In this document: piece after piece, positions 34,802 to 43,271 of the stretch | Layout of the letters: every line of letters starts with the position of its first letter | Position numbering within the stretch: the first letter of the stretch is position 1 | DNA from: Nostoc sp. FACHB-280 | GTDB taxonomy: Bacteria; Cyanobacteriota; Cyanobacteriia; Cyanobacteriales; Nostocaceae | DNA length: 64,000 bases | Reading direction: 5' to 3' | NCBI RefSeq assembly: GCF_014697615.1 | Contig: NZ_JACJSD010000007.1 | Location: forward strand, 124,001-188,000 | Notes under the pieces: model-generated | The model's input: the letters and a program-made list of their open reading frames with translations, nothing else | Database searches by the model: none | What the model was told of the DNA's origin: nothing | Made by a program: the position numbers and the translations under genes

Positions 34802-35461
34802 TTATTCATCAATGCCATTGGGTACACCTAAAATCGCACAAGGAAACTTAAAACCTAGCGCCTGAATCATCTTATGATTAATAGATTTACACCCCAGCAA
34901 TAAAACATCAGCCGCTTCTAATTTCACAACTTTTGTTAATTCTGTAGCAACGTTACCGAAGCGTAAATGCGATTTAAAAGAACCCTGCCATTCTTCAGCT
35001 AAACTACGTGCTTGCCAAAGAATTTTATCAGCTTGTTCTAGATGAGTAATAGTTTGTGCTTGTAAAGGCTGGGCGATACCTTTAATTTTTGGTTGAGTTA
35101 AGACCGAGGTTGCAGATTGGGACATATTACTAACTCCACATTCGCAGGGAGTTAGATAATCTGCCCAATTCACTTTATCTAAAGACTTTTCACTCTGATT
35201 TTGTTCTACTACATAAACAGCTTGGACTATAACTTGCTGATTTGTTGCTAAACGTGTTTGATGAGCAATCCAAAAAGCAATATCTAGTGCTGTGTGACTA
35301 TGAGGTGAAGCGTCATAACCAACAATTAAATTGATGGCTTTAGCTATGGGAGAATTTGTCAAATTACTGCTTTTTGGCTCTGGTATTAACACCATTTGCT
35401 CAACTAAATCATCTCTACCTATGGCGCTTTGCAAGCGCACTAACATTGGCTTAATGTTCAC
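34802..35461 (-). CDS. Universal stress protein (UspA family)
   Basis: 219 aa. The fold begins at INLIVGYDASPHSHTALDIAFWIA (about residue 43) and ends with the family-like G-x-x-F motif region (LLLGCKSINHKMIQALGFKFPCAILGVPNG). The typical ATP-loop G2xG9xG(S/T) is only partly kept at VLLLGCKSIN, so nucleotide binding is uncertain. An unusual N-terminal extension of about 40 residues precedes the domain. A ydaO-type riboswitch lies 190 nt upstream on the same strand, so expression probably responds to cyclic di-AMP. Confidence 0.85.
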   Translation of the reverse strand: MNIKPMLVRLQSAIGRDDLVEQMVLIPEPKSSNLTNSPIAKAINLIVGYDASPHSHTALDIAFWIAHQTRLATNQQVIVQAVYVVEQNQSEKSLDKVNWADYLTPCECGVSNMSQSATSVLTQPKIKGIAQPLQAQTITHLEQADKILWQARSLAEEWQGSFKSHLRFGNVATELTKVVKLEAADVLLLGCKSINHKMIQALGFKFPCAILGVPNGIDE

Positions 35462-35510
35462 AGTTTAACTTCTCCTAAAGCAAATGAATTAATAATGAGA
35501 AGCAGGGTGA

Positions 35511-35545
35511 ATGAAGTATGAAGTATGAAGTGTGAAGTATGAAAT
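35511..35545. repeat. Five tandem copies of the heptamer ATGAAGT
   Basis: ATGAAGT three times, then GTGAAGT and ATGAAAT. It lies in the leader between the riboswitch and the start codon of the stress-protein gene. Confidence 0.85.
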
Positions 35546-35649
35546 TTTCAGTAGTAATTTCATCCTTGAGACTTGATTCTTCAGGATTCATTTTTATCCT
35601 TTATTTCAAGAAACCCCAATAATAACTGTTATTACAGCCAAATTTTTGG

Positions 35650-35790
35650 GAGTTCCCTCCATTGCCGACGGAGTTAGCTGACGGGCTAAGACTGGAAGGT
35701 GTCTTTCTGAAAGATTAGCCCCATGTATATGGTTCCTCCGCTTCAAATCACGATTGTGGATGAATTTGAATTAGGCGACCCGCTAAAAGA
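35650..35790 (-). promoter_or_regulatory. ydaO-yuaA (cyclic di-AMP) riboswitch upstream of the stress-protein gene
   Basis: Read on the minus strand, conserved blocks occur in the right order: GCCTAATTC (35769-35777), AGCGGAGGAACC, GGGGCTAATC, then CCCGTCAGCTAACTCCGTCGGC (GTCAGCTAAC at 35674-35683) and GGAGG. These are the signature blocks of RF00379-type c-di-AMP riboswitches, which usually switch genes off when ligand is bound. It is 190 nt upstream of the stress-protein start. I recognised it by pattern; covariance was not computed. Confidence 0.85.
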
Positions 35791-35804
35791 AATAATAAAC
35801 TAAT

Positions 35805-36647
35805 TTACTCATTTTGGGTGAAGTATCTATCAAGAAAGTTCAAGGCATAATTACGCAATTCAAAATATTCTTGGGAATTACGCATAGCGGCGCGATCGCG
35901 TGGATGATCGAAAGGTACTTCTAAAATTTCCCCAATATTAGCGGCTGGGCCATTAGTCATTAGGACGATGCGATCGCTCATATAAATAGCTTCATCAACA
36001 TCGTGAGTAATCATCATCACGGCTTGGCGATTGTTTTCCCAAATATCTAATACTTGCCGTTGTAATTTTCCTCTAGTTAATGCGTCTAATGCCCCAAAAG
36101 GTTCATCCATCAGCAACATTTTGGGACGAATTGCTAAAGCCCTGGCAATACCTACTCGTTGTTTCATACCTCCAGAGATTTCATCAGGATACTTATCTGC
36201 TGCCGGGGTTAAGTTTACCATTGCCAAGTGTTCGTTAACAATGCTAATTTTTTCAGCGCGAGTTGCATTTTTTAACACTTCATCTACGGCTAAACGGATG
36301 TTTTCTCTAACAGTTAACCAAGGTAATAAGGAGTAGTTTTGAAAGACCATCATCCTTTCTGCACCTGGCTTGCGGATTTCTTTGCCATCTAGTCGCACTG
36401 AACCAGAAGTTGCTGTTTCTAACCCGGCAACAATTTTTAACAAAGTTGATTTACCACAACCAGAATGACCAATTACGGAAATAAATTCATCTTCACCAAT
36501 GCTGAGATTGACACTATCCAAAACCACAAAATTACCTTTATCGGGTGTCGGATATGACTTGACTAAATTTTCAATTTCTAAGAAGTTATTACGAGACATA
36601 ACTTGCTGTTCAGTATCGATTGAAGTGGGTGTATATTTCATCATCAA
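35805..36647 (-). CDS. ABC transporter ATPase, nitrate/bicarbonate/sulfonate type
   Basis: 280 aa. Walker A GHSGCGKST, Q-loop FQNYSLLPW, signature ISGGMKQR, Walker B LLMDEPFGALD and H-loop MITHDVDEA are all intact. This is the NrtD/CmpD/SsuB class. The closeness to a substrate-binding protein and one permease on the same strand makes a three-gene uptake system. The first 30 or so residues before FLEIENLVKSY are not conserved; an ATG at MSRNNF is a possible later start. Order downstream of the promoter is permease, binding protein, ATPase. Confidence 0.92.
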   Translation of the reverse strand: MMMKYTPTSIDTEQQVMSRNNFLEIENLVKSYPTPDKGNFVVLDSVNLSIGEDEFISVIGHSGCGKSTLLKIVAGLETATSGSVRLDGKEIRKPGAERMMVFQNYSLLPWLTVRENIRLAVDEVLKNATRAEKISIVNEHLAMVNLTPAADKYPDEISGGMKQRVGIARALAIRPKMLLMDEPFGALDALTRGKLQRQVLDIWENNRQAVMMITHDVDEAIYMSDRIVLMTNGPAANIGEILEVPFDHPRDRAAMRNSQEYFELRNYALNFLDRYFTQNE

Positions 36648-36698
36648 AGGCTCCGCTAAAATTTGAACTATTTGTTAGTCAATGTTGAGAATTAATAC

Positions 36699-38141
36699 CT
36701 AAGACATAAAAAAACGCACCGGAGATTTAGCCCGAATCTCAAAACTTTTGAGGTATCCTACGGGGTCACTAGGGTCGAAGGGTTTTTTGTCAATAAATAC
36801 TTCTGCTGCTTCAACTTTGTAATCGTCTTTCGGGCATTCAATACCCATTTCTGCTGCTATTTCTCGATATAAATCTGTTCTCCAACCTTTTTCGGCTAAT
36901 TCTTCGGCATTTTTAGGAAATTCCTGAATTTGTCCCCACCGTGCGGCTTGGGTCATTAACCATATACTTCTCGACCGCCACATAAATGTTGCGTGTTCGT
37001 TTGGTTGTTTGGGTAAGTTGTCGGGAATATCGTAAAAGATGGTAGTATCAGCCGCTTGGATGGTGCGGTCTTTGCCGTCAAACCCACCATAGTTGTAACT
37101 TCCTAAAATGCCTGGGGCTGTAAATTTGGTAATTGGTGCATTCTTATTTTTTGGTCTCGCACCTGTAAAGGAACGGTCTGTAAGTAGTTCGGCGACTTCT
37201 TGGTGGTTTTCTGGTTTGCTGCAATATTGGCAAGCTTCAATCATCGCCTTTACCAGAGAACGATAGGTTTTAGGATATTTATCGATGAAGGATTCCATCA
37301 CGCCTAATAATCTATCGGGGTGTCCTAACCAGACTTCCTTACCTTGGGCAAAGGTAAAACCAATGTTTTCGTTACCTGTAATGGCTCTGGTGTTCCAAGG
37401 TTCGGCTACCATATAAGCTTGCATTGCCCCAATTCGCACGTTTGTCACCATCTGGGGAGGCGGGACGATGATGACGCGAAATTCTTTGAGAGGATCAACA
37501 CCAGCCGCCGCAGATATGTAACGCACGAAGTATTCGTAAATTGCGGAACTTAGAACTACTGCCCAAACTTTATTTTCTGCTGACTGCTTATCAAAGTAGG
37601 CGCGGAAATCTTTACCAAAGGCTTCTAATGCGCCTTCGCCATATTGTTGTTGATATTCGTACCACGGACGCAAGCCAAAATCCCACATAGCTTTGTTCAT
37701 CGTCATAGCGTTACCGTGGCGGTGAATGGTCATGGCTGCACATAAAGGTGCGTGGCGTGCGCCTTCAGCCCCAATTCTGGCATTGGTGACAGCCCCAGAG
37801 ACAACGGGGGAAGCATCTAAACGACCGAAAATTAAACCGTCGCGGGAAGTTGCCCAACTGGCTTCACGGTTGAGTTTGACGTTTAAACCATACTTGCGAA
37901 AGAAACCTTTTTTCCAGGCGATCGCAAATGGCGCACAATCATTAACAGGGACGTAACCAACAGTAATATCAGGTTTTTCTAAGTCTTGAGACCTAACTAC
38001 GGGTTGAACTGCTAAGGCTTCTTTTGTCAGCCCTGACGCAGATTTATCTCCCGAAATTCCACAGGATGATAAGGCAATTCCGGCTGTTGTGGTTCCTAGT
38101 CCTAAGAGAAAATATCTTCTAGTCCAGTTATTATCGCCCAT
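36699..38141 (-). CDS. NrtA/CmpA-like periplasmic substrate-binding lipoprotein
   Basis: 480 aa. The start combines a twin-arginine motif (TRRYFLLGLGTTTAGIALS) with a lipobox (LSSC), so it should be Tat-exported and lipid-anchored. The mature part has the NrtA/CmpA-type pattern: DITVGYVPVNDCAPFAIAWKKGFF, EASWATSRDGLIFGRLDASPVVSG and NVRIGAMQAYMVAEPWNTRAI. CmpA binds bicarbonate and NrtA nitrate; the ligand residues cannot be judged safely by eye, so the substrate is open. It lies 51 bp upstream of the ATPase gene. Confidence 0.88.
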   Translation of the reverse strand: MGDNNWTRRYFLLGLGTTTAGIALSSCGISGDKSASGLTKEALAVQPVVRSQDLEKPDITVGYVPVNDCAPFAIAWKKGFFRKYGLNVKLNREASWATSRDGLIFGRLDASPVVSGAVTNARIGAEGARHAPLCAAMTIHRHGNAMTMNKAMWDFGLRPWYEYQQQYGEGALEAFGKDFRAYFDKQSAENKVWAVVLSSAIYEYFVRYISAAAGVDPLKEFRVIIVPPPQMVTNVRIGAMQAYMVAEPWNTRAITGNENIGFTFAQGKEVWLGHPDRLLGVMESFIDKYPKTYRSLVKAMIEACQYCSKPENHQEVAELLTDRSFTGARPKNKNAPITKFTAPGILGSYNYGGFDGKDRTIQAADTTIFYDIPDNLPKQPNEHATFMWRSRSIWLMTQAARWGQIQEFPKNAEELAEKGWRTDLYREIAAEMGIECPKDDYKVEAAEVFIDKKPFDPSDPVGYLKSFEIRAKSPVRFFMS

Positions 38142-38177
38142 TTTTGTAGCTCCATATTGTGTTTTTGATGGGCTGCG

Positions 38178-38210
38178 AGATCCCCGACTTCTTTAAGAAG
38201 TCGGGGATCT
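38178..38210. repeat. Palindromic repeat (GATCCCCGACTTCTTTAAG family)
   Basis: A 14-bp perfect stem (AGATCCCCGACTTC with its complement) with a TTTAA loop, sitting between the permease and binding-protein genes inside the ABC operon. It could attenuate transcription within the operon. Confidence 0.75.
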
Positions 38211-38344
38211 GACCACCTTTTACGAAAGGAGATGATTTTAAGTTCTTGTGGGATGGGTGTCCTCACCCGTCCCTGATATTTTGGGCGGGCAAGATGCCCA
38301 CCCCACAAGAGTTTTGATTTAATTAGGTAATGTCTTAAATTCTG

Positions 38345-39196
38345 TTATTTCGCAGTTGTTGGGCGATGAGTGACAAATTCTTGGAGTTTACCAACGGCGA
38401 AATCGAGAATTAGTCCAGTTAAACCAATGACAAATACAGCCAGAAAAACAGAACTGAGATTCAACCGACTCCATTCATCCCAAACAAAAAAGCCAATACC
38501 AATACCGCCTGTCAACATTTCGACGGCGACAATAACTAACCAAGCAATGCCTAAGCTAATTCGCAAGCCTGTGAAGATATAAGGTAAACTGGCAGGCCAA
38601 ATAATTTTAGTGATTCTGCGCCAGCGTGGCATTTCTAACACCTGTGCCACATCTATATAATCTTTGGGAACGCTGGCGACTCCCAGGGCTGTGTTAATAA
38701 TGGTCGGCCACAAGGAGGTGATGAAAATTACAAAAATTGCTGAGGGGTCTGCCAAGTTAAAGATAGCTAAAGCAATGGGCAACCAAGCCAAGGGTGATAC
38801 TGGTTTAAATATCTGAATAATGGGGTTGAGGGCTAACATTGCTGGCTTAGACATCCCAATGAGAAATCCCAAGGGAATGGCGACGACTGCACCTAACGAA
38901 AAACCAATCAACACGCGGCGCAGACTGGCTAGTAACAGCCAACCAATGCCCAAATTACCCGGCCCGCGTTGATAAAAAGGATTTAATATGTAGTCTAAGT
39001 TAGCAATTAACGCCTCTGGTGGTGTGGGCATTAATTCATGGTTGACTAAAGCAACTGCCCACCACAGCAAAATAATGCCTAAAAAACCCAGAATAGGTAG
39101 AAAGACGACATCTTTAGTAATAATGGGCTTGCTTTTCTGCCATACAGCTTTACCGGCGATCGCCGCGATCGCTGCTAAATTTAATTGCAATATCAT
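38345..39196 (-). CDS. ABC transporter permease, nitrate/bicarbonate/sulfonate type
   Basis: 283 aa with six or so membrane helices and the family EAA loop (SLRRVLIGFSLGAVVAIPLG, then VPKDYIDVAQVLEMPRWRRITKIIWPASLPYIFTGLRISLGIAWLVIVAVEM). This matches NrtB/CmpB/SsuC. The Shine-Dalgarno TGAGGT precedes the ATG. It is the first gene of the operon, 95 nt after a ydaO-type riboswitch, so the whole uptake system should respond to cyclic di-AMP. Confidence 0.92.
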   Translation of the reverse strand: MILQLNLAAIAAIAGKAVWQKSKPIITKDVVFLPILGFLGIILLWWAVALVNHELMPTPPEALIANLDYILNPFYQRGPGNLGIGWLLLASLRRVLIGFSLGAVVAIPLGFLIGMSKPAMLALNPIIQIFKPVSPLAWLPIALAIFNLADPSAIFVIFITSLWPTIINTALGVASVPKDYIDVAQVLEMPRWRRITKIIWPASLPYIFTGLRISLGIAWLVIVAVEMLTGGIGIGFFVWDEWSRLNLSSVFLAVFVIGLTGLILDFAVGKLQEFVTHRPTTAK

Positions 39197-39290
39197 ATTT
39201 AACCTCAGCAGGTTTCAGTACGGGTACAAAAATCTGAGCAGTACCAGCCTTGGACACTGATGAGATCAACACATTAGAAAAATGCTATCT

Positions 39291-39500
39291 CTTCAGTCTC
39301 CTCTCAATGCCTACGAAGTTAGCTGACGGGCTAGGGCTGAGAGATGCCCTTCTTTTAGAGTGCTGAGTAATGAGTGCTGAGTGCTGAGTTCAACTCTTAG
39401 TCACTTTTTACTTTTCACTTCTACTAAGATACGCCCCAAAATTTGGTTCCTCCGTTTCAGCGTTACGTACTTTGACGCGCTGAATTAGGCTGACTTACTC
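39291..39500 (-). promoter_or_regulatory. ydaO-yuaA (cyclic di-AMP) riboswitch upstream of the ABC operon
   Basis: Minus-strand blocks in order: GCCTAATTC (39482-39490), ACGGAGGAACC, TTTTGGGGCGTATC, then CCCGTCAGCTAACTTCGTAGGC (GTCAGCTAAC at 39318-39327) and GAGAGGAG. It is longer than usual because about 60 nt of heptamer repeat interrupt a peripheral stem (39358-39420). It lies 95 nt upstream of the permease start. Recognised by pattern only. Confidence 0.83.
39358..39420. repeat. Heptamer tandem repeat (AGTGCTG)n inside the riboswitch
   Basis: Imperfect AGTGCTG/AGTAATG/AGTGCTG/AGTGCTG/AGTTCAA units followed by a partly complementary pyrimidine-rich arm. They expand a peripheral element of the riboswitch and leave the ligand-binding blocks on both sides intact. 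Confidence 0.75.
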
Positions 39501-39828
39501 GAATTGAAAACAATATAGCGAAATATAACATTGCTGTCCAGTAAAAACAACTTCCAGGGATAGATTCTATTGATTGATATTGCTTAATTTATTTATCCTT
39601 TGGGCTATCAATGATGTGTAACAAATATCTACTATTACCTCGTAAGTATTACTCAACAAAAAGCCAAAAAATTCAATCTCAATAGCTAAAATCTATCTCT
39701 ATAGGTACGTAGTTTCCTACTTGTTATAGTTGAATGATTCGGTTAATTCGGCACCAAAAAATCACCATTCTCGATACACTAGTTCTAGTTACAAATTCCC
39801 TCACTAAATCTTTACAAAAATTAACGTA

Positions 39829-41019
39829 ATGGATTTTAGTCTCATACTGGCTGAAAATACTAACAGTATTATTGAGAAATGGGTGGCAGCAGTTCGGCAA
39901 GACAGGCAGATTGAAAGTGCTGATGACTTGTCTTATACAGCGATTAAAAATCACATTCCTGATGTGTTTTGCGCCATGATTAGTGTACTTGCCCCATCTC
40001 AGGAAAGTGATATCAAGTCGATACTCAAAGCCAGTTGGCAGCATGGGTTATTGCGGGCGGAACAAGGTTTTGACCCAACAGAAATTGCCAGAGAATATCG
40101 CTTATTAAGAATAGTAATATTTGATACTTTAGAGTCAGATTTATTGCAAGGAACGCCAGTGGAAATTGTGCGTTATATGCGTTTAATTGATGCTGTAATA
40201 GATGAAGCGATCGCACGGTGTTTTAAGAGTTATGTTGAAGAGCGTTTGCGAGAATTAAAGCACCTACATTTATCATTAACTCTGCATAACGAAGAACTAA
40301 CCCGGTTAATTAATGCTAATCAAGATACATTTTCCCAACTCGCCCACGAATTGAAACATCCTTTAACATCAATTATTGGCTATTCTGATTTATTTTTAAG
40401 ACAACAAAAACGGAATTATGATATTAAAGACTCTTATACAAATTTAGAACATATCGAGCGAGTATTACGCAATGGCAGACACTTGCTGCGCTTAATTAAT
40501 GATGTATTAGAACTATCCAGATATGATGCGGGTAAAGTACAACTACAAATCGCGCCTACCAATGTCACAGAATTAGTAATTAATGTGTGTGAAATGTTGG
40601 AACCGTTAGCAGAAGAGAAAGATTTACAAATTATTGTAGACTGCGATCGCTGTCCACAAGAAATTTTCACAGATGAATTTCAATTACAACAAGTGATTAC
40701 TAATCTTATCAGTAACGCCATTCGCTATACAGAGTCGGGTAGTGTCAAGATTAGCTGTCAAATTTTAGACGAAAATACTTGGTCATTTACGGTTGCTGAC
40801 ACAGGAATTGGAATTGCGCCAGAAAACCAAGCGCGGATATTTGAACCCTATTATCGTGTGAGTAAAGGCGATCGCACTTACCTACCTGATAGTACAGGAT
40901 TAGGGCTGGCGATCGTTTCTCGGTTAGTCAAATTACTCCAAGGCGAAATCAATTTAGAATCTCAGCTAGGCGTTGGTTCCACATTTACTGTAACTTTCCC
41001 CTTAAAAATCAATACCTGA
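39829..41019 (+). CDS. Sensor histidine kinase with RsbRD-like N-terminal domain
   Basis: 396 aa, no membrane helices. Residues about 5-145 (IIEKWVAAVRQD..., GLLRAEQGFDPTEIAREYRLLRIVIFDTLE, RLIDAVIDEAIARC) form an RsbRD-type helical domain, known from stress co-antagonists. The kinase part has the H-box LAHELKHPLTSIIGYSDLF (His about 184), HisKA-type dimerisation helices, then NLISNAIRYTESG, DTGIGIAPENQARIFEPYYR and STGLGLAIVSRLVK. Probably cytosolic; the partner regulator is not encoded adjacent. The long riboswitch-ABC leader lies upstream on the opposite strand. Confidence 0.9.
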   Translation: MDFSLILAENTNSIIEKWVAAVRQDRQIESADDLSYTAIKNHIPDVFCAMISVLAPSQESDIKSILKASWQHGLLRAEQGFDPTEIAREYRLLRIVIFDTLESDLLQGTPVEIVRYMRLIDAVIDEAIARCFKSYVEERLRELKHLHLSLTLHNEELTRLINANQDTFSQLAHELKHPLTSIIGYSDLFLRQQKRNYDIKDSYTNLEHIERVLRNGRHLLRLINDVLELSRYDAGKVQLQIAPTNVTELVINVCEMLEPLAEEKDLQIIVDCDRCPQEIFTDEFQLQQVITNLISNAIRYTESGSVKISCQILDENTWSFTVADTGIGIAPENQARIFEPYYRVSKGDRTYLPDSTGLGLAIVSRLVKLLQGEINLESQLGVGSTFTVTFPLKINT

Positions 41020-41104
41020 TAGAAATAATTACATCCTTCACAAGTTCCTCAGATTTTTTCCCTAAATTAAAAGCTGGGCGACTATAAATCGAGAAGGTTT
41101 CATC

Positions 41105-41554
41105 ATGCTGAATTATAGAGAACGAATCATTACTCTATGGACAGCATTTCTCCTAGGAACATTGTTTCATACACAACTAGGTTTAATGCCTTTGTTTCAT
41201 GGTTTATCTGTAGCTGAATCTCAACACGCCTCACAACTGAGTGATATTTCTGTAATTTTGTGGCTGATGTTGGGATTTTTTACACTACCAATATTGGCGA
41301 TAATTGCTACTTCTTTTACGGAATCTAAACGCTACCGCGTGTCGCATTTTGCATTGACTGTGTTTTATAGCGTTATGAATTTGCTTCATCTTGTAGCAGA
41401 TTTATTTGTGCAGCCAATTCTGTGGTATCAGATAACCTTGATGGTGATTTTATTACTCATCGGTTTGTTATTAAACCTTGTGTCTTTTCAATGGATGAAA
41501 GCACAATCTAGAAGTAATCAACCACAACCAAGGCTAACTTCTCCAAACACTTAG
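41105..41554 (+). CDS. Small membrane protein with about four helices, unknown function
   Basis: 149 aa. Hydrophobic segments lie at about 10-30 (TLWTAFLLGTLFHTQLGLM), 46-68, 78-98 and 103-123. The short basic tail (SQRSNQPQPR region) should face the cytosol. It follows the histidine-kinase gene by 85 bp on the same strand and could be its membrane partner. No family recognised. Confidence 0.7.
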   Translation: MLNYRERIITLWTAFLLGTLFHTQLGLMPLFHGLSVAESQHASQLSDISVILWLMLGFFTLPILAIIATSFTESKRYRVSHFALTVFYSVMNLLHLVADLFVQPILWYQITLMVILLLIGLLLNLVSFQWMKAQSRSNQPQPRLTSPNT

Positions 41555-41569
41555 AAGTTATATCAATCT

Positions 41570-42253
41570 CTACAACATACCTTCTTGTTTCAACTTAGCC
41601 AGTGCATTTTCAGCAGCAGCTTTTTCCGCATCTTTTTTGTTACGTCCCTTTCCTTCTCCATACTCTTTACCATCAACAAATACTTTTGCGGTGAATATTG
41701 GTGCGTGAGACAAACCACCTACCTGCTTTGTGACGTATTCAGGCGGGTTTATTGTGATATTGCGTTGTACCCATTCTTGAAAACGGTTTTTTGAGTCTAC
41801 ATTTGAGCGAACTACAACAATTTGTTCAGGGACAGAATCAAACAATGGTTCAACAATAGCTCTTACTGCTTCAATATCAGAATTACTATCTAAATAATAA
41901 GCACCCACAACAGCTTCAAAAGTGCTACTCAGCAAATTAGGATTTTGAAAACCACCATCTAAAATCGCTCCTCTTCCTAACCGCATTCTAAAATCTATAC
42001 CAACTTCTTCAGCAAATTTAGCTAATTGCTTTTCATCTACTAATGCAGAACGTCGGCGAGTTAATTCATCTTCTCCCTTTTCTGGGTGGTGGCGATAAAG
42101 ATATTCACCACTTAAAAAGTTGAGTATAGCATCACCGAGAAATTCCAAGCGTTCATTATGTTCCCCTTCTCCTGGGTTTTCATGAACATAAGAACGGTGA
42201 GTCAGCGCATGACGTAAAAGTTTTTCATTCCGAAATGTTAGAAGTTTGTGCAT
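41570..42253 (-). CDS. rnc: Ribonuclease III
   Basis: 227 aa. The catalytic signature NERLEFLGDAILNFLSGEYLY (about residues 33-53) carries the Mg-binding Glu and Asp; a second acidic cluster is TFEAVVGAYYLDS (about 113-125). The dsRNA-binding domain ends the protein (INPPEYVTKQ...KVFVDGKEYGEGKGRNKKDAEKAAAENALAKL). It cuts double-stranded RNA in rRNA and mRNA processing. Cyanobacteria often have several RNase III paralogs. It is separated by 142 bp from the NYN-nuclease gene upstream. Confidence 0.96.
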   Translation of the reverse strand: MHKLLTFRNEKLLRHALTHRSYVHENPGEGEHNERLEFLGDAILNFLSGEYLYRHHPEKGEDELTRRRSALVDEKQLAKFAEEVGIDFRMRLGRGAILDGGFQNPNLLSSTFEAVVGAYYLDSNSDIEAVRAIVEPLFDSVPEQIVVVRSNVDSKNRFQEWVQRNITINPPEYVTKQVGGLSHAPIFTAKVFVDGKEYGEGKGRNKKDAEKAAAENALAKLKQEGML

Positions 42254-42352
42254 GTTATTTTTAACTTAGTTACAAATTATTGATTTTTAGAAAACTCCGC
42301 GATTAGATTGCATCTAAAATATGCAAAAAATCCAAATTGATGTAGTTTACAT

Positions 42353-42381
42353 AAAACCCAGTTTTTCCCGAACTGGGTTTT
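42353..42381 (-). terminator. Intrinsic terminator after the NYN gene
   Basis: AAAACCCAGTT pairs with AACTGGGTTTT over an 11-bp perfect stem and 7-nt loop, with A/T runs on both sides. It lies 15 bp past the NYN stop and upstream of rnc. Confidence 0.8.
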
Positions 42382-42395
42382 AAAAACTCTTTCAA

Positions 42396-42890
42396 TCAGT
42401 CTAATCTGTTTCTAAATAAATTCTTTAACTCACTTGTATAGTAAAATTTATCAGCAAGAAATTTCAGGCTGTTTCTAACACTTTTTTCCTGAGCTAGAAT
42501 TACTACTTTTTTACTTTTTAAGTGCAAATCATCAATTAGTATTTCACAATAACTATCTCCAGAAATAAGAATAGATATATCAGAATTATCACAAACACAA
42601 TCCATGACAATTTTAAAGTCTACAGCATTTTTAAACTTATTACCTACATGAATACAATCAAAATTCAGATTTTCTAAAGCTTTTTTAACTTTACTAGCGT
42701 TACACCAATTGCTATAAACTTTTCGGTTATTGATACAACCTAATGAATTAGCTAATAATAACGAATCTTTAGCTATTTTTATGTTAGAGACATTTTGATA
42801 GTCCCAATAGATTGAAACTAAAGGTTGCTGCCAGCTTGTTTTTTCAAACATATTCTTACCTGAAGAATTGTGAGTTTTGCTCAACAGCAT
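42396..42890 (-). CDS. NYN-domain (LabA/DUF88-like) putative ribonuclease
   Basis: 164 aa. The PIN-like NYN fold shows VSIYWDYQNVSNIK (first conserved Asp), NAVDFKIVMDCV and ISILISGDSYCEILIDDLHLKSKKVVI (later acidic residues and the GDSD-type motif, here GDSY). LabA-type proteins are linked to RNA cleavage or clock output in cyanobacteria; the role here is open. MFEKTSWQQP, start 42848, is an equally good start because the first 14 residues are not conserved-looking. It neighbours rnc, so two putative RNases are adjacent. Confidence 0.8.
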   Translation of the reverse strand: MLLSKTHNSSGKNMFEKTSWQQPLVSIYWDYQNVSNIKIAKDSLLLANSLGCINNRKVYSNWCNASKVKKALENLNFDCIHVGNKFKNAVDFKIVMDCVCDNSDISILISGDSYCEILIDDLHLKSKKVVILAQEKSVRNSLKFLADKFYYTSELKNLFRNRLD

Positions 42891-42989
42891 TCAAAAATCG
42901 CCTTTGCTTTAGCAAATAGCTGCATAGAATGTTCATCTTATAAATAAACACCTACACAAAGCCTTTAAGTTAAAAGTTACAAACTTTGC

Positions 42990-43135
42990 ACTTTGTTATG
43001 AACAGGAAAGCTAATAGTCTAACGCCTGGGTAGCTACGAGCAAAAGTATTTAACCAAAACCTATTATTTAGCTAAATACTTTAACCCGTAACTACCCAGT
43101 TCACAGACTACAAGCTTACCTAGGCATAACAAAGT
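42990..43135. repeat. 146-nt imperfect long hairpin
   Basis: Left arm 42990-43052 and right arm 43073-43135 align without gaps: 48 of 63 positions match as inverted repeats, plus possible G-U pairs, around a 20-nt loop (43053-43072). Perfect blocks include ACTTTGTTATG, CTGGGTAG and AAAGTATTTA. It fills the gap (42891-43271) between NYN and Uma2. It may be a mobile palindromic element or an RNA that is a natural RNase III substrate. Confidence 0.75.
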
Positions 43136-43271
43136 ACAACCTATGTAACCACCAACCTAAGCCTTAGCTCTTGGATGATTGATTGCTGTGCTGCAAAAAA
43201 TATAACACGTATAATTGTGGTAATGTCAAGTGCATACTGGTAATTTTTTTTATAAAGAAATCTTAAAGTAA

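Noticed and set aside
34683-35790. Riboswitch-controlled operon of stress protein plus ArsB/NhaD transporter
   Set aside because: A good intrinsic terminator lies between the two genes (34724-34753), so joint control is not supported.
38102-38308. 68-codon ORF on the minus strand between ABC genes
   Set aside because: It runs through a palindrome and a dispersed GC-rich repeat and has no family resemblance.
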